NCBI RefSeq assembly: GCF_000801315.1
Contig: NZ_CP010054.1
Coordinates: 3,534,001 to 3,598,000 of the forward strand
Direction of reading: 5' to 3'
Length of the DNA: 64,000 nucleotides
Source: Hymenobacter sp. DG25B
GTDB lineage: Bacteria; Bacteroidota; Bacteroidia; Cytophagales; Hymenobacteraceae
This document shows positions 16,133 through 24,379 of this stretch, piece after piece (position 1 is the first letter of the stretch; every line of letters starts with the position of its first letter). The translations under genes were made by a program, and so were the position numbers. The notes under the pieces are model-generated. The model was given only the letters and a program-made list of their open reading frames with translations. It was not told the DNA's origin and did no database searches.

Positions 16133-17986
16133 TTACTCCGTCACTTCATCCTCCTCCACCGCAATGCCCATCAAACGCATCAGCTGGCTGGCATTGAAGG
16201 AGCGGCACACGCCGGGCGTGAGGCGGTAGTCAAAGTGAATCTGCTGGCCGCTGAAAGTGCTGTTGAAGCTGTAGTTGGTGACGAAGCCGGGCAACTCCCC
16301 GGCCAGCTCGCCCAGCTCCAGGTCGTGGGTGCTAACCAGGCCGCTGGCCGGGCGGCGGTGCAGCTGATGGATGAGGGCGCGGGCGCCGCGGTGCCGGTCG
16401 CGGGAGTTGGTGCCTTTCAGAATTTCATCCAGCAGATAGAAAACCGGCTGCCCGGTAGCCGTGAGCTCCAGCAGCAGGCGCAGGCGCTTCAGCTCAGCGT
16501 AGAAGGAAGAAGTGCTTTCGGCCAGATTATCCTGGGTGCGCATGGCGGTATATACCTGCGCCGGGCTCACGCGTAGCCGGCGGGCACATACGGCCGCTCC
16601 GGCCAAAGCCAGCACCATATTTAAGCCCACCGTGCGCAGAAAGGTGGTTTTGCCCGACATATTGGAGCCCGTGACCACGCCCGTGCTGCCCGGCCCCACG
16701 GTGCTAAAATCATTGGTGATGCGCTCCGTAGCGAAGATGAGCGGATGCCCCATACCCTCAGCGGTGAACTCCAGCGGCGCAGCACTCAGCTCCGGCACGG
16801 CATACTTAGGGTTGGCAAACTGAAAGGCGGCCAGGCTCACCAAGGCTTCGGTTTCGGCTACTACTTCCAGCACCGCATCCAGGCGGTGGCCACTGAGGCG
16901 CTTCTTCCAGCCTTCCAGCCGCCACATCCAGAAGAAATCCCAGAAGAGCAGGTTGTTGGCAAAAAACGCCGCCAGCGTGCTTTGGCGCATGGAGAAGTAC
17001 TCCACAATCAAGGCAAGGCGGCCAATAAGCCGGGAAGCCGGGGTGCCATCGGCGGCGGCAAACAGCGTGCGGTGCAGCTCCAGCAGGCGCGGGGCCTGCA
17101 CCTGGCGCTCTTCCAGCAGCGCCAGCTGGTCGCGGTAGGCACGCAGCACATCGTACATACTCTCACTGTGGTCGAAGTAGGCGTCGCGGGCGGCCTGGTA
17201 GTGGTGGTTGATAGCGCCCATCAGCAACAGGAAAGGCGCCACTACCCACAAGGAGTAGCCGCTTAGCCAGAGCCCTACGCTACCCAGAGCCAGGGGCGGT
17301 AACACGAAGAGCAATATTTTCAGCCAGGCCTTATCGGCAAAAAAATCGGGGGCGCGCAGCCACTTCGTAAAGCGGCGCGGGTCATCGGCCTGCTTGGAAA
17401 AATGCCGGGCGCGGGCCTGCCACTCATGCTGCCAGGTAACATCGGGTGCCAGCTCGGCTACGGCTTCCTGCCGGGCAATTAGCTGGGCCGGGGTGCCAGC
17501 GGTTTGCAGCCAGGCCGCCAGGTGGTCCTGCCCCAAGCGGGAGGTGGCGCGACTCAGCAGCTGAAACACGGAATGCGGACCGAATACGTCCAGGTCGGCG
17601 GTGTAGGGGTGTTGAGCATCCACGTAGGGCAAGCCGGCATCAAAGCCACTGAGGCGGCCGGCCAGGCGGTCCAGCTCTTCCTGGTTTATTTGGCCCAGCA
17701 GGCGGAAATGGTCGCGCTGGTATCCCAAGCGGCTATGCCAGCGCATCACCAGCACAAACACCAGGTAAGCAGCCGCCAGCACGCCAAAGCCAAATGCATA
17801 CTGCTGGCGGTTAAGGAGCAGATATACCGCCAGCGCGCCGCCCAAAAATACCGCTACCCGTAGCCAAGCCACGGCCTGGTGCCGGGCCGCGAAATGTCGC
17901 TCCCGGGCGGCATGGGCCGTCAGGTTTTCGGTGAAGAGGTCAGCAGGCGAAATGGTAAGCGGGCGGAAGGGAGAAGCGGCGGCCAC
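16133..17986 (-). CDS. MutS-family ATPase (MutS core/ATPase type, not canonical MutS)
   Basis: About 617 aa if it starts at GTG 17986. C-terminal half is the MutS ATPase: Walker A GSNMSGKTTFLRTVG, signature TSSFYAELKRL, Walker B YLLDEILKGTNSRDR and the H-loop LVSTHDLEL. The N-terminus has two membrane-like hydrophobic stretches (VAVFLGGALAVYLLL and FGVLAAAYLVFVLV) instead of a mismatch-recognition domain, and another pair around FVLPPLALGSVGLWLSG. This membrane-tethered MutS-like family is common in Bacteroidota and its role is unknown. The frame is open to 18133; I prefer 17986 because it lies after the upstream stop at 18037 and 30 bases downstream of a TACCTTCG box. Confidence 0.85.
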   Translation of the reverse strand: MAAASPFRPLTISPADLFTENLTAHAARERHFAARHQAVAWLRVAVFLGGALAVYLLLNRQQYAFGFGVLAAAYLVFVLVMRWHSRLGYQRDHFRLLGQINQEELDRLAGRLSGFDAGLPYVDAQHPYTADLDVFGPHSVFQLLSRATSRLGQDHLAAWLQTAGTPAQLIARQEAVAELAPDVTWQHEWQARARHFSKQADDPRRFTKWLRAPDFFADKAWLKILLFVLPPLALGSVGLWLSGYSLWVVAPFLLLMGAINHHYQAARDAYFDHSESMYDVLRAYRDQLALLEERQVQAPRLLELHRTLFAAADGTPASRLIGRLALIVEYFSMRQSTLAAFFANNLLFWDFFWMWRLEGWKKRLSGHRLDAVLEVVAETEALVSLAAFQFANPKYAVPELSAAPLEFTAEGMGHPLIFATERITNDFSTVGPGSTGVVTGSNMSGKTTFLRTVGLNMVLALAGAAVCARRLRVSPAQVYTAMRTQDNLAESTSSFYAELKRLRLLLELTATGQPVFYLLDEILKGTNSRDRHRGARALIHQLHRRPASGLVSTHDLELGELAGELPGFVTNYSFNSTFSGQQIHFDYRLTPGVCRSFNASQLMRLMGIAVEEDEVTE

Positions 17987-18036
17987 GGCGGTAGAGGTTT
18001 CAGGAACCGCGAAGGTACGCGCTGTGGCGCTGCCGC

Positions 18037-18537
18037 CTACGCCGGATTGGCCCCCGGCTGGTCCCAGCCGGGCGGCAGGTCGCGGTGCGAGCCGTCGCAG
18101 TACGGCTTGTTTTTCGAGTGGCCGCAGCGGCACAGGGAAGTGCGCGGGTGGCTATGCTCCTGCCCATCGGGTGTGCGTACCACTACCGGGCCACTAATGA
18201 GCAAGGGGCCGCCGGGGCTTACCTCTACCCGAATGGTAGTGGCGGACATGGCTTCGGCCGCGGTGGTTTTCTGGTCGTCGGGGGCGGTGGCCGGGGCTTC
18301 CTGGTTCCGGAAGTAGCTGAGCGCGCCGGAGGGGCACTGCTCTATCTGTCGCATAATTTCCGGGCTGGCGGCGGCGGTGGGGTCTATCCAGGGGCGGCGC
18401 TCAAAGTCGAATACCTCCGGCAGGCCCCGCACGCAATGCCGCGAGTGAATACAAAGCGCCGGCTGCCACACTACCGTTACGTTGCCGTTGGAGTAGTGCT
18501 TTACAATGGGTTTGTGCTGGGGACCGGGGGTATCCAT
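18037..18537 (-). CDS. CDGSH iron-sulfur protein with N-terminal mono-cluster Fe-S domain
   Basis: 166 aa, two domains. Residues ~10-75 resemble the divergent 4Fe-4S mono-cluster (Fer4_19/YjdI) domain with CIHSRHCV and CPSGAL. Residues ~100-166 are a CDGSH/mitoNEET domain with ligands Cys136, Cys138, Cys147 and His151 (CRCGHSKNKPYCDGSH), which binds a labile 2Fe-2S cluster. The fusion suggests a small redox or cluster-transfer protein. No signal peptide, so cytoplasmic. Gene is just upstream of the MutS-like ATPase on the same strand. Confidence 0.9.
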   Translation of the reverse strand: MDTPGPQHKPIVKHYSNGNVTVVWQPALCIHSRHCVRGLPEVFDFERRPWIDPTAAASPEIMRQIEQCPSGALSYFRNQEAPATAPDDQKTTAAEAMSATTIRVEVSPGGPLLISGPVVVRTPDGQEHSHPRTSLCRCGHSKNKPYCDGSHRDLPPGWDQPGANPA

Positions 18538-18564
18538 AGTTATATCAGCGGGCAGAACAAGGCG

Positions 18565-18996
18565 CTAGCTTACTACGGCTATGCACTTCAGCTCAATGGC
18601 GATGGGCGTGGGCAGGCAGTTGATTTCGACGGTGGTGCGGCAGGGCTGGCTGGAGGCAAAATACTCGGCGTAGAGGCGGTTGTAGGTCGCGAAGTCGTCC
18701 TTCATATTCGTCAGGAACACCGTTACGTCAATCAAATCTTCCCAGCGGGCCCCGGCTTCTTCCAGAATATAGCGAACATTCTGAAAAACGGCGTGGCACT
18801 GGCTTTCGAAGTCGTAAGTCCGGATGCTGCCATCGGCATTCAGCTCTACCCCGGGCACGTTTTTCTGGCCGCGCTGGCGGGGGCCTACGCCGGAAAGAAA
18901 CAATAAATTGCCGGCCCGGCGGGCATGCGGATACAGGCCCACGGGCTCGGGGGCGCGGCTGGAGTTGTGCGCGCTGGAAGTTTCATCGGCTTTCAT
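18565..18996 (-). CDS. RidA-family protein (2-aminomuconate deaminase-like)
   Basis: 143 aa. YjgF/RidA fold with the core GNLLFLSGVGPRQRG, the ring-closing EINCLPTPIAIELKCIAV and the conserved FQNVRYILEEAGA. The long loop between strands (KNVPGVELNADGSI) and the Asp-Gly pattern resemble aminomuconate deaminase-type members of kynurenine degradation rather than the enamine/imine deaminase RidA itself, but that is inference. Start ATG at 18996: the ORF is open to 19059, but the -7 box at 19002-19009 falls between. Its promoter lies so close that the transcript is near-leaderless. Confidence 0.82.
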   Translation of the reverse strand: MKADETSSAHNSSRAPEPVGLYPHARRAGNLLFLSGVGPRQRGQKNVPGVELNADGSIRTYDFESQCHAVFQNVRYILEEAGARWEDLIDVTVFLTNMKDDFATYNRLYAEYFASSQPCRTTVEINCLPTPIAIELKCIAVVS

Positions 18997-19001
18997 AAGG
19001 T

Positions 19002-19009
19002 CAAATCTA
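19002..19009 (-). promoter_or_regulatory. -7 promoter element TAGATTTG for the RidA-like gene
   Basis: On the minus strand the box TAGATTTG ends five bases before the ATG at 18996. It matches TAnnTTTG fully. The expected start point would be within the first codons or just before them. Confidence 0.5.
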
Positions 19010-19113
19010 TTGAAATTCGACTCTTTGCATATATCCTGAACCCACAGGGCGGCTTGCACCGTTGAGGATGCGGTGCCGGCGGTGCCGGGTTTCTTTAAAC
19101 CTTACTGATAGCT

Positions 19114-19941
19114 ATGATGCGCTTTGTTTCCCGTTTGGTGCTGTTGCTCAGCCTGGTGGCCGTTGGCCTCGCTCCCGCTCACGCTCAGAAAAAACTAAAA
19201 TACCCCAAGCCGGAGAAAGATAAGGTATATGATGCCGTAGAAAAGCCGGCCACGCCGGCAGGCGGCCTGGAGGCTTTCGGGCAATACCTGGCCGAGCATC
19301 AGAACTATCCTACCGCCGCGCTGCAGCGCGGCGTGCAAGGCACCGTTACGGTTTCCTTCGTCATCGAAAAATCCGGCGACCTGACCGAAGTAGCTCCCAT
19401 CCAGCCCGGCGACCCTGACCTAGACGCCGAGGCCGTGCGCACCGTGAAAGCCGGCCCTAAGTGGACGCCCGCCATGCACAAAGGAGCCAAAGTGCGGCAG
19501 CGCATGAGCATTCCTATTACTTTCCAGATTCCGGCTGATGCCGGCAGCGCCACTACGGCTGCCCCGGCACCCGCTGCAGCTGCCGCGCCGGCCGCTGCCC
19601 AGGCCCCCGTGCCAGCTGAAAAGGCTACGCCCACCGTTATTGCCCCCGACCAGCCCGCCCGCCCCGTAGGCGGCACGGAAGCGTTTTTTGCCTGGATTCA
19701 GCAAAACCAGAAATACCCCGCTCTGGCCCGCCAGCGCAAAACTGAAGGCCGGGTGATTATGGAGTTCATTGTGCAGAAAGATGGCTCCCTGACCGATATT
19801 AAGCCGGTAAAGCGCCTGGGGTCCGGCCTTGATGAAGAAGCCATTCGCCTGCTGAAAGCGGCACCCAAATGGGCGCCCGCCAGCTATAAAGGCCAACCCA
19901 TAAAGCAAAAGATGGTGTTGCCGGTTGTATTCCAGCTATAG
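19114..19941 (+). CDS. Exported protein with two TonB C-terminal domains
   Basis: 275 aa. Signal peptide MMRFVSRLVLLLSLVAVGL with cleavage after AHAQ. Two copies of the TonB_C fold, at ~residues 50-145 and ~185-275, each with the pattern GTVTVSFVIEKSGDLT / GRVIMEFIVQKDGSLT and a PKWTPA or PKWAPA element. An Ala/Pro-rich linker (~150-180) joins them. Because there is no N-terminal membrane anchor and no ExbB/ExbD gene nearby, this is probably not the energy transducer but a periplasmic relative, common in Bacteroidota. Start could also be the second ATG (19117). Confidence 0.85.
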   Translation: MMRFVSRLVLLLSLVAVGLAPAHAQKKLKYPKPEKDKVYDAVEKPATPAGGLEAFGQYLAEHQNYPTAALQRGVQGTVTVSFVIEKSGDLTEVAPIQPGDPDLDAEAVRTVKAGPKWTPAMHKGAKVRQRMSIPITFQIPADAGSATTAAPAPAAAAAPAAAQAPVPAEKATPTVIAPDQPARPVGGTEAFFAWIQQNQKYPALARQRKTEGRVIMEFIVQKDGSLTDIKPVKRLGSGLDEEAIRLLKAAPKWAPASYKGQPIKQKMVLPVVFQL

Positions 19942-19957
19942 CCCTCGTTGAATTTTT

Positions 19958-21526
19958 ATGCCTGATTTGATGCTTGCCCCGCTTCCTTTACTGAGCGCCC
20001 CTCCTGTACAGCCCATTGCGCCCGAGCCCGTAGTAGGCCCGCTGGCCATGTGGCCGCATCAGGCCCGTTTCCGGCAGGGCGCCCAGCAAAGCGCCCAGAG
20101 CGTGTTTGATGCATTGGATGAGGAACTGAACCCCACGGTGCTCCTGCTGGGCATTCCGGCCACCACCACGGCCGGCTCTGATCCTAATGTGAGCCTGGAA
20201 CCCTTGGATGCCTTCCCCGACCGGGAGCGGTTTCTGGGGGTGCGGCAGCGGGGCCTGGCTTTGCAGCAGGAAGAGCCCTGGCCGTTCCGGGGCTACGAGG
20301 TGGTATCGGAGTGGTATGAGCAGTGGCGGCAGGAAGGCGTATCGCTGCGCCGGGCCGTGCAGGAAGTGTTCGACGCTGACCCCGCCAGCCACAAGCGCAT
20401 CAGCTACGTGGGCATGCCCGTGCTGGTGCACAACCACTTTGTGCTGACGGTGCTGCAGCTGAATGCCAAAGTAGTGAAGCGCTATGCCGCCCTGCAGCCG
20501 GAGCGGTATTACACCGATGGTCGGCCGCTGGCTACGTCTCTCATTCAGGCCGTTATCATCCGCTTCCATGAAGAGTGCTGGAAGGCACTCAACGAGCCGG
20601 AAGCCGGTCTGAGCCTGTTCATTCGCCCGCGCGACACGGAGGAGCTGATTCGGGCCGCCGGCCGCCTGTTTATGGATACGCCGGCCCAGGACCTGGACCT
20701 GGACCCCACGCTGGCCAAGCTGTTTGCCACCTGCACCACTATTTCCTCCCTGCGCTATGAAGGGGCCGAGGGCGTGGGCAAGCTCCTGCTGGCCCGCCGC
20801 CGCCACCCCAACCTGGAAGAAGTATTTGCCCTCACCTGCCCTACCCCGCTCACCGACTACCGGGCCGTGCGCAAGCTGCTGGAAATGGCTACGGCCGATG
20901 TCAGCCTGCTGGCCGATGGGGAAAACGTGTACGCCCTGGGCCGGTTAGTGGGCCACTATGACCCCGCCCGCGAAGACCTGTTTGTCATCAACTTCGTGAA
21001 GCATTACATCTGGGAGTTTCAGCACGATGGGCAGGTGCTGATGCGCGCCAACTACGGCACGCCCAGCCTGCCGCGCACCCGCCTCAACCGCACCCATTTC
21101 CGCCGCGAGCTGCGCCACACGTTCGGCCTCACCGACTCCGGCAAAATTGAGCGCCTCTGGGATGTGATGATGGAAGCCAGCCGGCAGAAACACGGCACCC
21201 TGCTGGTTATTACCACGGAGGCCCTGGCCGAAGCCGACCGTCTCAAGCTGCAGTGCACCCTTATTGAGCCCGTCCCGCTCACCCCGCTCATCACCCGCCT
21301 CATCACCGCCATCGATGGCGCCGTCCTCCTCGACCCCGATGGCTACTGCTACTCTATTGGCGTTATTCTGGATGGCAAAGCCACCGGCCGCGGCACCAGC
21401 ACCCGCGGCGCCCGCTACAACTCCGCCATTCGCTACGTAGAAAGCAGCCCTTATCCTTGTTTGGCCGTGGTGGTGAGCGAAGATGGTTTGGTGGATGTGA
21501 TTACCAAGGAAAACCTGGGGGATTAG
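19958..21526 (+). CDS. DisA-like diadenylate-cyclase-domain protein with large N-terminal sensor region
   Basis: 522 aa. The C-terminal ~110 residues match the DAC (DisA_N) domain: TRLITAIDGAVLLD with the DGA motif at 453-455, and RGARYNSAIRY at 483-493 where canonical enzymes have G-T-R-H-R. The flanking strands (CLAVVVSEDGLVDVI) fit the fold. The first ~400 residues are a large soluble region without membrane helices, resembling the sensor modules attached to DAC in bioinformatic surveys (DACNV-type; I infer this). If active it would make c-di-AMP or a related nucleotide; the altered RHR motif makes activity uncertain. It follows the TonB-C gene by 17 bases. Confidence 0.8.
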   Translation: MPDLMLAPLPLLSAPPVQPIAPEPVVGPLAMWPHQARFRQGAQQSAQSVFDALDEELNPTVLLLGIPATTTAGSDPNVSLEPLDAFPDRERFLGVRQRGLALQQEEPWPFRGYEVVSEWYEQWRQEGVSLRRAVQEVFDADPASHKRISYVGMPVLVHNHFVLTVLQLNAKVVKRYAALQPERYYTDGRPLATSLIQAVIIRFHEECWKALNEPEAGLSLFIRPRDTEELIRAAGRLFMDTPAQDLDLDPTLAKLFATCTTISSLRYEGAEGVGKLLLARRRHPNLEEVFALTCPTPLTDYRAVRKLLEMATADVSLLADGENVYALGRLVGHYDPAREDLFVINFVKHYIWEFQHDGQVLMRANYGTPSLPRTRLNRTHFRRELRHTFGLTDSGKIERLWDVMMEASRQKHGTLLVITTEALAEADRLKLQCTLIEPVPLTPLITRLITAIDGAVLLDPDGYCYSIGVILDGKATGRGTSTRGARYNSAIRYVESSPYPCLAVVVSEDGLVDVITKENLGD

Positions 21527-21649
21527 CCCGACTTATTGCCGCGTTAGCTCCTCAAAAATCTAAATTTCTCCTGCCTGCAATATTTTGATGAGCTATTGAT
21601 CAGAATATAAGGGAATTAAAGCGGGCCGTTACCCGTTGACAAGAACAGT

Positions 21650-21657
21650 TACCTTTG
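21650..21657 (+). promoter_or_regulatory. -7 promoter element TACCTTTG
   Basis: Perfect TAnnTTTG match, with TTA 18 bases upstream in place of TTG. The predicted start point is about 21660, exactly at the foot of the hairpin 21659-21683. It is 290 bases from the rhodanese start codon. Confidence 0.6.
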
Positions 21658-21658
21658 T

Positions 21659-21821
21659 AGCAGTTGCCTCTTAAGCAACTGCTCCATTACCGGGCCCTTT
21701 TTATTGCGGGCTGAATAATTCTAAAAGCAAAGTTTACCAGAGAATACAACGCCGATACCTTCGCTCGCTCCGAAAGTTATTATCCCTCGGTTAGCAGGCG
21801 CCGTTGTATTACTTGTTAGAA
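21659..21821 (+). ncRNA. Candidate structured RNA or structured 5' leader
   Basis: Hairpin AGCAGTTGC / GCAACTGCT (21659-21667 with 21675-21683, perfect 9 bp). Then nested helices: TTCTAA (21719-21724) with TTAGAA (21816-21821); AATACAACG (21743-21751) with CGTTGTATT (21802-21810, perfect 9 bp); CCGA (21752-21755) with TCGG (21787-21790); TTCG (21760-21763) with CGAA (21771-21774). Placement right after a consensus promoter and long-range nesting suggest transcription and folding. Length (~160 nt) would fit a small RNA such as 6S-like RNA, but I cannot identify a family. A riboswitch-like leader of the rhodanese gene is the main alternative. Confidence 0.45.
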
Positions 21822-21947
21822 ATTAGCGCACTTATCTCATTATCTGGCTGCCAGCCATTATCTGATTGTAATATCCTTTTACGCCTCTATCAGTCTGCTT
21901 CACGGCGGCCTCAGAATAATTCTTTTTCATTCTTTTTTCCTCTATCC

Positions 21948-22301
21948 ATGTCCGGTATCCTTAAAACGGCCCCATCCGTGTACCACAATCTTTCATCTGC
22001 CCAGTTTGGGGCAGGCATGCGCCAGACGGGTGCCATCCTACTCGATGTGCGGCGGCCCGATGAGTTTGCCCAGGGTCACCTTCCGGCCGCGCTGAACATG
22101 GACGTTTCTGACCCCGACTTCGCCCAGCGTATTGCTACCCTGGATACCAAGCGCCCGGCCTACGTGTATTGCCGCAGCGGAGCCCGATCCGCTAAAGCAG
22201 CCAAAGAACTAGGTCTGGCCGGCTTTACGCAGGTATTTAACTTGGCCGGCGGTATGCTGGAGTGGCCCAGTAAGCTGGGGCGCTCTACTTTGCGCAAATA
22301 G
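21948..22301 (+). CDS. Single-domain rhodanese-like protein
   Basis: 117 aa from ATG 21948 (the longer frame from 21804 would add 48 residues unlike the family). One rhodanese domain with AILLDVRRPDEFAQGHLPAA near the N-terminus and the active-site loop YCRSGARS containing the catalytic Cys. Rhodaneses move sulfane sulfur to thiophilic acceptors; the physiological acceptor is unknown. No signal peptide. The gene is preceded by an unusual ~290-base non-coding leader and followed by a long palindromic terminator. Confidence 0.9.
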   Translation: MSGILKTAPSVYHNLSSAQFGAGMRQTGAILLDVRRPDEFAQGHLPAALNMDVSDPDFAQRIATLDTKRPAYVYCRSGARSAKAAKELGLAGFTQVFNLAGGMLEWPSKLGRSTLRK

Positions 22302-22350
22302 TCTCGGTTTCTTACCCTGGTAGCTTTTAGTTACTTCCAGGCTGAGAACC

Positions 22351-22400
22351 ATAAAAGCTAAGGCCCCACCTGACTAGTCAGGTGGGGCCTTAGCTTTTAT
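22351..22400. terminator. Perfect 50-bp palindromic bidirectional terminator
   Basis: The two halves (ATAAAAGCTAAGGCCCC... centred on CTAG at 22374-22377) are exact reverse complements over the full 50 bp, with no loop beyond the centre. It lies between the convergent rhodanese and KASIII genes. Confidence 0.85.
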
Positions 22401-22420
22401 ATGCTACTTGAATAGTGCTC

Positions 22421-23512
22421 TTACGCTGCTTCCGGCACTTTATACACCACGGCATTAATGTTCATACCGGCTCCTACAGAGGCAAATACCAGTGTATCGC
22501 CGGGCTGAATAGTCTGGTTTTCCAGCTCGCCTTTCAGCATAAGGTCCAGCAGGGTGGGTAGCGTGGCTACGGAGGAGTTGCCCAGCCAGGAAACCGTCAT
22601 GGGCATTACCCCGGCCGGGGGCTCCTGCATGTTGTACAGGGCGTAGAGGCGCTTCAGAATGGCCTCATCCATCTTGCCGTTGGCTTGGTGAATCAGGACT
22701 TTGCTGACGTTCTCAATGGGTACGCCGGCTTTTTCCAGGCAGGCCTTAATAGCCTGGGGCACGGTTTTCAGGGCGTATTCATAGAGCTTGCGCCCGTCCA
22801 TTTTCAGGAACAGCTCCTGGGCGGTGTACTCCGGGTTGGAGGAGGTACCCATGCGCAGCAGATGCGCAAATTGGTCGGTATCGGAGCGGGTTCCGTGTTT
22901 AATAATGCCCACGGGAGTTTCGCTGGCCCGGGCCTCCAGCAGCACCGCGCCGGCCCCATCGGCGTACAGCATACTGTCCCGGTCGTGCGGGTCGCACACG
23001 CGGGAAAGCACTTCCGACCCGATGACCAATATCTTCTTGGCATCACCGGAGCGCAGGAAATAATCGGCCTGAATAACGCCCTGCAGCCAGCCGGGGCAGC
23101 CAAACGGCAGGTCGTAAGCTACAGTGTGGGGGTTTTTGATGCCGAGCTTGGCCTTGATGCGCGCGGCCAGGCTGGGCACCATATCGGTGCGCTTATTAGT
23201 GGCCGAGACGTTACCGAAGTTGTGCGCGACAATGATGTAGTCCAGCTCTTCCGGATCAATGGTAGAAGAAGCCAAAGCGGCCTGCGCGGCAAAGCAGCCA
23301 ATGTCGGAGGTGGAAAGGTCGTCGGTAACGTAGCGCCGCTCCCGGATTTCAGTTATCTGCTCAAACTTGTCGGCTATTTCCTGCCCGGGTTTATCCAGCC
23401 GGTTGCCGCCGGCATCATAAAACTCGGTATTCACAAAATGCTGATTGGTAATAACGCGGGTGGGCAGGTAACTGCCCGTGGCCGTAATGACCGAATACAA
23501 TGTATTACTCAT
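22421..23512 (-). CDS. 3-oxoacyl-ACP synthase III family (KASIII-like)
   Basis: 363 aa. Thiolase fold with the catalytic triad Cys139 in DLPFGCPGWLQG, His in LIHQANGKM (~residue 285) and Asn in WLGNSSVATLP (~residue 320). The family condenses an acyl-CoA starter with malonyl-ACP or makes related C-C bonds. At 363 aa it is longer than housekeeping FabH (~320), with an inserted N-terminal segment (NRLDKPGQEIADKFEQITEI), typical of specialised Bacteroidota KASIII-like enzymes. The housekeeping fabH is therefore probably elsewhere. A DUF4442 thioesterase-like gene lies just upstream on the same strand. Confidence 0.9.
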   Translation of the reverse strand: MSNTLYSVITATGSYLPTRVITNQHFVNTEFYDAGGNRLDKPGQEIADKFEQITEIRERRYVTDDLSTSDIGCFAAQAALASSTIDPEELDYIIVAHNFGNVSATNKRTDMVPSLAARIKAKLGIKNPHTVAYDLPFGCPGWLQGVIQADYFLRSGDAKKILVIGSEVLSRVCDPHDRDSMLYADGAGAVLLEARASETPVGIIKHGTRSDTDQFAHLLRMGTSSNPEYTAQELFLKMDGRKLYEYALKTVPQAIKACLEKAGVPIENVSKVLIHQANGKMDEAILKRLYALYNMQEPPAGVMPMTVSWLGNSSVATLPTLLDLMLKGELENQTIQPGDTLVFASVGAGMNINAVVYKVPEAA

Positions 23513-23665
23513 GGCGCGTGCTGTGCGGGATGATTCAGGTATGGAGCAGGGTGCTACCAGTGTAAATGCGCGGGAGAGCCGGGTTGAAACTACTTAATGA
23601 TAACGCCGAAGCAGGCGTTCGGCCGCGCTACGCACGGCGCCGCAAGGTCGGGAAAAGCTGGGGGA

Positions 23666-24169
23666 CTACTGCTGAGCTTCGCTCCGATTTTTTTTCGCTC
23701 TGAACGACCACGTGATGCGGAACGTGGCCACTACATCGCCCTGCAAATCAAGGCCGGTGCTGGTGCATACCACTGTGCGGCCTTCGCCGGTGGCGCGGCT
23801 TTCGGCAATGGCCTCCTCTATTTCATGGCCATTGGTGCTGGTGAAGGCAATCAGCCCCACCGCTTTCTTGGTAAAATCAGCCTCCATACCCACCACCAGC
23901 ATCGACACGGGTACGCCCGCGCCCTGAATGTGCATCATGGCCAGCACCCCGCTGGCCATTTCGGCGGCCATGCTCAGGCAGGCAAAGTAGATGCTGCGGA
24001 ATGGATTTTTAGTGAGGTACTTGAACGGCACCGTGACGGTAGCATGCTCCGGCGTGATGCTGGCCACGCGCAGCCCGGCCAGGTAGGCCATGGGCAGGCT
24101 GCGCAGCATAAACAGGCGCAGCTTCACGGGGTTCGAAATTGTCTGGCGAAATGCCGCGGCCTTATCCAT
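23666..24169 (-). CDS. DUF4442 hotdog-fold protein (thioesterase-like)
   Basis: 167 aa from ATG 24169 (the TTG at 24172 is less likely). DUF4442 hotdog pattern: MAYLAGLRVASITPEHATV, FKYLTKNPFRSIYFACLSMA and VVCTSTGLDLQGDVVATFRI. The family belongs to the thioesterase superfamily; no catalytic residue can be assigned. It is 153 bases upstream of the KASIII-like gene on the same strand, so a joint role in a fatty-acid or polyketide-like pathway is possible. Confidence 0.78.
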   Translation of the reverse strand: MDKAAAFRQTISNPVKLRLFMLRSLPMAYLAGLRVASITPEHATVTVPFKYLTKNPFRSIYFACLSMAAEMASGVLAMMHIQGAGVPVSMLVVGMEADFTKKAVGLIAFTSTNGHEIEEAIAESRATGEGRTVVCTSTGLDLQGDVVATFRITWSFRAKKNRSEAQQ

Positions 24170-24379
24170 CAAAGACGGGTTGGAGAGTGGAGGCTATGGG
24201 TCGCGGGTGGGAGCGAGAAAAGGAGTGCGTGGGGCAGATCAGGCTCCGTAGAATGGAGGTGGCAGAGCCTATCGGCCGGCAAGATAACAACATCAGCCTG
24301 AAGAATACGCTGCAAGCCGAGCAACTCCACCGAAAAAGGCATTTAACTGGCAGTAAGCACCTTTCGCCGCCGCACCTGG

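Larger units (their letters stand above)
21527..21947. other. 421-bp non-coding stretch with promoter and nested helices
   Basis: Contains a consensus -7 box (21650-21657), a hairpin at the predicted RNA 5' end (21659-21683) and nested helices to 21821. The remaining 125 bases up to the rhodanese ATG are pyrimidine-rich. It may be a long leader of the rhodanese gene or a separate small RNA. Confidence 0.7.

Noticed and set aside
18085..18906. A 273-codon plus-strand ORF antisense to the CDGSH and RidA-like genes
   Set aside because: Both minus-strand genes have clear catalytic or ligand motifs; the antisense frame has none and is Gly/Ala-rich.
19114..19941. A TonB energy transducer
   Set aside because: It has a cleavable signal peptide rather than a membrane anchor, and no ExbB/ExbD partner is nearby; two TonB_C domains suggest a periplasmic relative.
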